Source: a virus. From it: 39,881 nt of DNA. The position numbers and the translations under genes are program-made. The stretch is from positions 1 through 39,881 of the IMG/VR virus record IMGVR_UViG_3300044678_001288; one strand, 5' to 3'. Shown here one piece after another: positions 34,656-39,881 of the stretch. The number at the start of each line of letters is the position of its first letter. The first letter of the stretch is position 1. Below the pieces are notes generated by a model that saw only the letters and a list, made by a program, of their open reading frames with translations, made no database searches and was not told where the DNA came from.

Positions 34656-35585
34656 ATGAGAACCGTCACCTACGACTACGTCCTGCAACGCGCCTGTGAG
34701 CTCACTGGGCGCGTTTTCTCAACGCTGACGACCGAGGAGTCCAACTTCTTCCGCACGTTCATCTCCATGTCACTGCGGAGCGCCTGGGAGTGCTTCGATT
34801 GGCCCGAGCAGACGGTGTATCAGCAGGAGTTCTTTGCGCCCACTTACTCCTACCAAAACACCTACAACGCCGGGGACGTGGTCTACTTCCCGGTCGAGGA
34901 GAAGTATTACCAGTGGGTCAACATCACGCCGGGTGCCGGCCAGAGCCCGACCACTAGCGGCCCCAACGGCACGCTCAACTCAATCTACTGGTCCGAGGCA
35001 CAGCCTTCCTACGGTAACAATGACGGCGACTGGGACAGCACCACCTCCTACACCATCGGTCAGATCGTGTTGTATCCGGTGACGCAGGAGCACTATCAGC
35101 TCTATGCCATTGCACCGTCCGGCACCGTCCCGACCAACACAGCCTACTGGGGAATCCTGAACAAGTTCCTGCGCAATATCTCGCAGACCAACAACCCCGA
35201 CGGCACAACCCGGGCTGTCCCCATCGGTGAGACCTTCTCGGTCTGGCCAGCCGACCCTCGTGTCACCTGGCGTCAGCAGGAGGTCACGTACACGTTCACC
35301 GATGACGGTGTGCTGGTTGGGAACGACCTCCCCTACGTCTGGCTGGAATTCCGCAAGACCCCACCGCTCCTGTCCAGCTCCGCCGAGGCCACCGCCTATG
35401 CCTTCCCCTACCGTTTCTGCGAGATCTGCGCACTCAAGGCAGCCGGCCAGATGCTCCGGGTCGACGGCAAGATCGACCTGGGCAACCAGTTCCTTGAGTT
35501 AGGAGAGGTTGAACTGACCAAGGAGATCGACAAGGTGGCGCTCCAGGAGAAATATGTCCGGCAGATAATCGTGCCGTCCCGGTGA
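34656..35585 (+). CDS. Head-tail connector (tail tubular A-like) with inserted chitin-binding-like modules
   Basis: A 309-residue protein. The N-terminal helices (VLQRACELTGRVFSTLTTEE, then SLRSAWECFDWPE) and the C-terminal part (FPYRFCEICALKAAGQML) resemble adaptor proteins that bind beneath the portal. Between them are two tandem modules at residues about 62-112 and 126-165, each with Y..GDVVYF or Y.IGQIVLY, aromatic pairs (YYQW, HYQLY) and a closing YW. This is the pattern of short carbohydrate-binding modules of the CBM5/12 type. They would decorate the neck. The following tail protein supports the connector role. Confidence 0.72.
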   Translation: MRTVTYDYVLQRACELTGRVFSTLTTEESNFFRTFISMSLRSAWECFDWPEQTVYQQEFFAPTYSYQNTYNAGDVVYFPVEEKYYQWVNITPGAGQSPTTSGPNGTLNSIYWSEAQPSYGNNDGDWDSTTSYTIGQIVLYPVTQEHYQLYAIAPSGTVPTNTAYWGILNKFLRNISQTNNPDGTTRAVPIGETFSVWPADPRVTWRQQEVTYTFTDDGVLVGNDLPYVWLEFRKTPPLLSSSAEATAYAFPYRFCEICALKAAGQMLRVDGKIDLGNQFLELGEVELTKEIDKVALQEKYVRQIIVPSR

Positions 35586-35586
35586 T

Positions 35587-38412
35587 ATGCCTGACCTGCC
35601 TCAAATCGGTGCAATCGACGATGGATTCGTTGGAGTGGTATCGCGCATTGACCCGGCGCTGATCCCGGCCTCCTACGTTTCCAACGCCGTCAACCGACGC
35701 TTCGAGGATCAGGTCATTAAGAACCGCTGGGGCATTGTGCAGCCCAAGTGGGGCGGCCGCTGGTCGAGCGGATCACGCGTCGTCACGCTCACATCTGGAT
35801 CATCGGTCGGTGTTCCTGTCTCCGGCACTCAGATCCCGGCAAACTCGCAGGTGGTTTGCGACGTGGACGCCAACACCCAGATCTTTTCCAACGGCACGCT
35901 CTGTACGCTGGACGACAACACCAACGCGACCTTCAGTACTGCGGCATTTAGCTTCGCGCCGTCGCCTGCAAACAAGACGGTGCAGTTCTACGCCTCAACC
36001 GCTCCCTTCGAGGACATCCTCGGCGTCCTGCCCTACCGCGACCCGGACACCGGGGCCAATGCACTTCTGGTAGCAGTCAACGAGGCCCGGACCTCTGACG
36101 GTGGCCAGGGCAAGGTCTGGTGCATCCGGCCCAACCAGTCGCCCGTGGAAGTGTCCATGAACGGGCACGACATCTACCTGCCGGTGCGCCTCATCCAGGC
36201 CACCAACGGCGTGGTCATGCTGCGCCCGGGCAACGCCCGATACTACTTCGACAGCGTTACCGGCATCGTCTACGACTCAATCGACACCGAGGGCAACGAT
36301 GCAATCCTGTGTGAAAACAGTTTCCTTCTCTCCCAAGAGGCATCCACCGAGATCACACTGAACGTGGTGCCCGATCTGGCCACCGGAGACATCGTGAATG
36401 TCGGCCAAGTTGGCAATGCTGCTCCACTCTGGAATGCGTCACCCGGGTCTGGTCAAGGCTTCCAGCTCTACGTCAATGTGGTCAATCAGGAGGTCTCGCT
36501 GCACCTGACTCTTGCTGATGCTCGGGCCAAGACCAACTCGTTGCCACTGAACCCAGAGAACAACGCCCGCTACTACATTGAGCTGGCCAGCAACACGACC
36601 GGCTACGACCTGGCTCAAGACATCGTCAACAACCTGAACGACGGGATGCCGATCCTGATGCAGAGCACGGCAACCAACCCGTCTGCGCTCGACGCTGGTT
36701 TCAACCGCATCCCCTCCACGCTGTCGATCAACAGTTCCGACGCTACTGCGGACACTATTGCGGTCTTTAACCACAACTTCATCCCGGGCGATCAGGTCAC
36801 GCTGACCAACATTGAAAACGGTGGGGCCAACGTCACCAACAAGATCTACTACACCTATCCGGTCGACAACAACACGCTGCGCCTGTTCTCAGGTACGACC
36901 GAGGAGACCGACTCGCTAAACGACGCCAACCGAGCAATCATTCAGATCACGACCACCGGCACGTCGCCCAATATCTCCATTACCGACGTTGTCATCCTCA
37001 ATCAGGGTTCCGGCTACCTCTCGGCCCCGGTGATCACGGTCTCTGGAACATCCAGTGTGGCCGCAAGCCTGACTGCAACAGTCACCAACGGAATCGTCAG
37101 CGCAGTCACCATCGTCAATGCGGGCGTCTATTCAACGACCCCCACTGCCACGGTGGCCATGCCTTCGACCCTGGTGGACATTACCACTTCCAACATCACC
37201 GGCAGTATCAAGCGCTCGAGCGCTTCCGGTTCCTCGGTGCCCCCGGGTCGCGAGGGCCTGTACTTTCAGAACCGCCTGCTGCTGCTCTACGGCAACGACT
37301 ACCTGGCCGTCTCCGACGTGCTGGACCCGCTGCACTACTCGCCTATCCTGAACGAGTTCAAGCTCAACACCGGCAGCAATGACCGGGTGGTGGCCCTGTA
37401 CCCGTTCAACATGACCACGCTATTGGTCTTCAAGGAACGCTCGGTGCTGGCCGTGGAGAACCTCTACGGCGACCTGTCGACCACCCGCCTGACCGAGATC
37501 ACCCGGGAGTTCGGCTGCGTGTCTCAGGCCTCTATCGCAGGCACAGGCTCCGACGTCATCTTCCTGTCCCAGCGCGGCATCATCAGCCTGCGCCAGACCG
37601 AGTTCGGTATCAGCCAGTCGGTGGTGGTGCCATTGTCCGACCAGATCCAGAACATCGTCGACGACATCGACCAGGCCTTCTGGAGCAACGCCTGCGGGAC
37701 CTACTTCTCGAACCGATACATCCTAAGCGTGCCGGTCGAGGGCGGTGACGGCACCAACCAACGCACGCTGGTCTACAACTTCCTGAACAAGGCCTGGGAA
37801 GGCTACTGGGAGGGCTCTCTACTCGTTCCGAAGTACTGGTCCAGAGTCATCGTAGCAGGCACCGACACGCTGTGCTGGGCCGATGAGAGCGGATTAATCC
37901 ACCAGTTCGACACGCTCGGTCTTGTGGACGCCGACCGCACTGGCGTGCTGACCCAGATCAGCACTGAGGTTCGCTTCCGCGGCTACACCGGGGAGGACAA
38001 CGTCGACCACAAGCAGTGGACCGACATCCAGTTCGAGCTGGGCAACTGGAACACCCGCTATTCCATCACTGCGCAGTTCGACGGTGTGAATGAGTTCTAC
38101 ACGGTTGCCACCGACCAGACCAAAGATCGCACGGCCTACTACACCTACGGCAGCGGCACCTACAACACCAACAACACCGCCGACAACTTCCTGGCCCCGT
38201 ACCGCGAGGACTACTCGGTGACCACCCAGTTCCGCTGCGGCAACAACGGCTGGAAGGCCGGCCTGCACCAGTTCTTCAGCCACAAGGCCCGCCTGCGTAA
38301 GCACTCGGCTTCTGTGCAGCCCCTGATCACCACCGACCAGGGCTCCCTCGACATCTACAGCGCCAAGGTCATCGGCATTGCATTCCGACTCTACGGCAAG
38401 AACGACGTCTAA
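35587..38412 (+). CDS. Large tail tube/nozzle-region protein
   Basis: A 941-residue, mainly beta protein. The N-terminus (IDDGFVGVVSRIDPALIPAS, then YVSNAVNRRFEDQ) and the C-terminal 400 residues (DRVVALYPFNMTTLLVFKER, SVLAVENLY, VIFLSQRGIISLRQT, RTLVYNFLNKAWEGYW) resemble, from memory, the long tail proteins that follow the adaptor in podoviruses. Repeated strand-turn units suggest a beta propeller or nozzle. A Thr/Ser-rich middle (about 460-540: GSGYLSAPVITVSGTS) looks like an inserted Ig- or fibre-like module. Confidence 0.75.
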   Translation: MPDLPQIGAIDDGFVGVVSRIDPALIPASYVSNAVNRRFEDQVIKNRWGIVQPKWGGRWSSGSRVVTLTSGSSVGVPVSGTQIPANSQVVCDVDANTQIFSNGTLCTLDDNTNATFSTAAFSFAPSPANKTVQFYASTAPFEDILGVLPYRDPDTGANALLVAVNEARTSDGGQGKVWCIRPNQSPVEVSMNGHDIYLPVRLIQATNGVVMLRPGNARYYFDSVTGIVYDSIDTEGNDAILCENSFLLSQEASTEITLNVVPDLATGDIVNVGQVGNAAPLWNASPGSGQGFQLYVNVVNQEVSLHLTLADARAKTNSLPLNPENNARYYIELASNTTGYDLAQDIVNNLNDGMPILMQSTATNPSALDAGFNRIPSTLSINSSDATADTIAVFNHNFIPGDQVTLTNIENGGANVTNKIYYTYPVDNNTLRLFSGTTEETDSLNDANRAIIQITTTGTSPNISITDVVILNQGSGYLSAPVITVSGTSSVAASLTATVTNGIVSAVTIVNAGVYSTTPTATVAMPSTLVDITTSNITGSIKRSSASGSSVPPGREGLYFQNRLLLLYGNDYLAVSDVLDPLHYSPILNEFKLNTGSNDRVVALYPFNMTTLLVFKERSVLAVENLYGDLSTTRLTEITREFGCVSQASIAGTGSDVIFLSQRGIISLRQTEFGISQSVVVPLSDQIQNIVDDIDQAFWSNACGTYFSNRYILSVPVEGGDGTNQRTLVYNFLNKAWEGYWEGSLLVPKYWSRVIVAGTDTLCWADESGLIHQFDTLGLVDADRTGVLTQISTEVRFRGYTGEDNVDHKQWTDIQFELGNWNTRYSITAQFDGVNEFYTVATDQTKDRTAYYTYGSGTYNTNNTADNFLAPYREDYSVTTQFRCGNNGWKAGLHQFFSHKARLRKHSASVQPLITTDQGSLDIYSAKVIGIAFRLYGKNDV

Positions 38413-38418
38413 ACCACC

Positions 38419-39147
38419 ATGCCACTCTTCGTAAACGTCACCCCAGGCACCACGATCAGCCCGACAACCACACTGTCGGCCTCGACGCTCAACCTCCTTG
38501 GCACGCCCACCGTAAACATCACGGGCACCATCGACGGCGGCACGCTGACCATCGGTGCCAACTCAGTGAATTCTGATGCCATTCAGAATCTGGCGGTGAT
38601 CACCTCCAAACTGGCCGACAACGCTGTCACCAACGCCAAGCTGGCGACGATGGCTGCCAACAGCATCAAGGGCAACAACACCGGAAGCAGCGCGACTCCG
38701 GTCGACCTGACGGTAGCTCAGACCAAGACTCTGCTTTCGTTGGTGCCTGACGAGACCACGATTGAGACCAGCGGCACCACGATCCGCCTGAAGGACAACT
38801 CGGTCACCTCGGCCAAGCTCTCAACCGCACCACAGACCAGTAGCTCGACCACGCCGACCGTCAATGTCGGTACAAGCCTGACTTGGGATCTGACGCCTAC
38901 CGGCAACGTGGCTGTCACGCTGACCTTCGGAGCCAACGACGAGGGCAAGACCGTGCTGGTGAAAGTGAAGCAGAACGCCGGCGGCACACTGACCGCAACC
39001 TTCTCGGCTTCGGGCGGTAAGACGATGCAGTTTCAGGCCGGCAGCACCCCGACACTGACGACTGGAGCAAACAAGGCCGACCTGTTTGTCTTCACCTGCA
39101 TCGGGTCCAACGTCTACGGCAAGCAAATCGCCAACTTCAACGCCTGA
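38419..39147 (+). CDS. Tail-fibre protein
   Basis: A 242-residue protein. [20 protein letters not shown], then NAVTNAKLA and [20 protein letters not shown] are standard repeats of phage fibre shafts. The C-terminus ([20 protein letters not shown], then [12 protein letters not shown]) is a small beta domain. It shares shaft style with the 906-residue fibre. Its stop overlaps the next start (TGATG). Confidence 0.78.
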   Translation: MPLFVNVTPGTTISPTTTLSASTLNLLGTPTVNITGTIDGGTLTIGANSVNSDAIQNLAVITSKLADNAVTNAKLATMAANSIKGNNTGSSATPVDLTVAQTKTLLSLVPDETTIETSGTTIRLKDNSVTSAKLSTAPQTSSSTTPTVNVGTSLTWDLTPTGNVAVTLTFGANDEGKTVLVKVKQNAGGTLTATFSASGGKTMQFQAGSTPTLTTGANKADLFVFTCIGSNVYGKQIANFNA

Positions 39148-39554
39148 TGCACGCTGCCTGGTTCAATGAAGGAGCGCCGGTTCCATCAGGGACTGTGCAA
39201 TGCTATCTGATGGTGCCTCCAAACACGCAGTCGCAGGATGGAAACTACATCATCAATCCCAGCACAACTTTATTCACCGCAGTCGACATCTACAGTAGGC
39301 CAATTCCTGCCACCACAACTGTCAAAATAGACATCAAGACTTCTTCGGCAAATATCGTAAATCCGATTCAAAACACCTCGGCTTTCTACACATACACCGC
39401 TCCGTTCACGTTGTTGCAAGCATTGCCAACTGCTACGGTCGGGCCTGTGTATTACTTCGGTTTGAGGGCTTTTGACACGGTTACAGGGCCGGGAATACAA
39501 ACGCCAGAGCCTAACGCATTCCAGACAGTTAAAAACAATTCTGGCTCTCAATGA
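39147..39554 (+). CDS. Hypothetical tail-region protein
   Basis: A 135-residue, beta-rich protein ([18 protein letters not shown], then TTVKIDIKTSSANIV and GPVYYFGLRAFDTVTGPG). It is clearly more AT-rich than the genes on both sides, which suggests recent transfer. Its position between fibre and ejection genes suggests a fibre tip or attachment part. It overlaps the next gene by ATGA. Confidence 0.7.
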   Translation: MHAAWFNEGAPVPSGTVQCYLMVPPNTQSQDGNYIINPSTTLFTAVDIYSRPIPATTTVKIDIKTSSANIVNPIQNTSAFYTYTAPFTLLQALPTATVGPVYYFGLRAFDTVTGPGIQTPEPNAFQTVKNNSGSQ

Positions 39555-39881
39555 TCCCCCAGATCACAGACTATTTGCTGCACAAGCTCCCGGACAGCTT
39601 CAAGGGCTGGACCCGTGAGGCCGTCGAGGACTACGTCATGTTCCACGCGGAGCAGGGTACGCTCAAGATTGCCACTCAGGACGAGCAGGTGGTTGCCGTG
39701 CTTGTAGGCTGGCGTCAGACGGGTCCAGAGCCCAAGGCCTGGGAGTGGCAGCATTCCGACCCCAATGGCGACCACTGGTACTGGCATCAATTCGCCGCGG
39801 ATTGCGCGGTATTCGCCATGGCGGTGGCGGCTAAGTTCTTCCATGACCGACCGGAGGCTGCAATCCTCCCGGCTATCGGCT
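39551..39881 (+). CDS. Hypothetical virion-region protein, 5' part (continues at base 1)
   Basis: Starts at ATG 39551 (ATGA overlap) and runs off the end of the window, continuing through the 106-base repeat to a stop at 178-180 for a total of 134 residues. The N-terminus reads MIPQITDYLLHKLPDSFKGW. The centre (ATQDEQVVAVLVGWRQ) looks like a small alpha/beta fold. See the 3' part at 1-180 for the functional discussion. Confidence 0.9.
   Translation, partial: MIPQITDYLLHKLPDSFKGWTREAVEDYVMFHAEQGTLKIATQDEQVVAVLVGWRQTGPEPKAWEWQHSDPNGDHWYWHQFAADCAVFAMAVAAKFFHDRPEAAILPAIG
39776..39881. repeat. Terminal direct repeat, right copy
   Basis: Second copy of the exact 106-base repeat found at 1-106. 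It lies inside the gene that begins at 39551. Joining the copies gives an uninterrupted 134-residue frame. Confidence 0.97.

Noticed and set aside
33861-34688. 275-residue minus-strand frame over the lysis-like genes
   Set aside because: It runs opposite four short genes with consistent ATGA spacing; there is no other minus-strand gene in the genome and no motif.
1-39881. tRNA genes, CRISPR arrays, insertion sequences and an integrase/attachment site
   Set aside because: I looked for cloverleaf ends, regularly spaced repeats with unique spacers, transposase motifs and recombinase catalytic patterns, and saw none. The GG-pentad arrays are regular, but their period is five bases with no spacers, so they are not CRISPR.

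Overview
The window is one complete short-tailed phage genome. The first 106 bases recur exactly as the last 106, so the sequence closes into a circle of 39,775 bp, and one 134-residue gene runs across the junction. Every convincing gene is on the + strand, usually joined by ATGA or GTGA stop-start overlaps. There is no tRNA, integrase, DNA polymerase or RNA polymerase that I can recognise, so I read it as a probably lytic phage that uses the host polymerases. The short tail is inferred from large ejection-type proteins and the absence of a tape measure or sheath. The host is unknown. The DNA is GC-rich, and many starts have A-rich or CCATG leaders with no Shine-Dalgarno, which suggests a phylum with weak SD use; Verrucomicrobiota is one guess, weakly held.

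The late module begins at 24.3 kb and runs through the junction to 10.9 kb. It holds a two-HTH protein (probable small terminase), a 296-base gap, large terminase, portal, scaffold, an SU10-type major capsid protein with a strong terminator behind it, small head proteins and a fibre. A lysis-like cassette follows (holin candidates, then a lipoprotein overlapping another small ORF), then the head-tail connector, a 941-residue tail protein, fibres, three ejection-type proteins (283, 607 and 1643 aa) and a 906-residue collagen-like fibre.

The early module is 11.0-24.3 kb. It holds small unknown genes, a lysozyme-like protein, a conserved GLGDWRP protein, a RuvC-like resolvase, two ribbon-helix-helix paralogues, about a dozen tiny genes (several coiled coils sharing an RIKxLE motif), an SSB-like protein, a 3'-5' exonuclease, a Pif1-like helicase, a primase-helicase, a CHC2-type zinc-finger protein and a glycosyltransferase-like protein.

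Three things stand out. (1) The gaps at 12.28-12.42 and 13.01-13.34 kb carry four copies of a composite element: GG repeated every five bases 11-18 times, then a hairpin whose stem changes between copies while the RCGGTA loop does not, then ACAATTTTTC or a variant. (2) The 1643-residue gene contains two small ORFs, both in its +1 frame, each in a low-complexity linker and each ending just before an RFMP motif. (3) A roughly 50-base imperfect inverted repeat with decamer repeats lies just behind the primase-helicase gene and is a candidate origin or regulatory structure.
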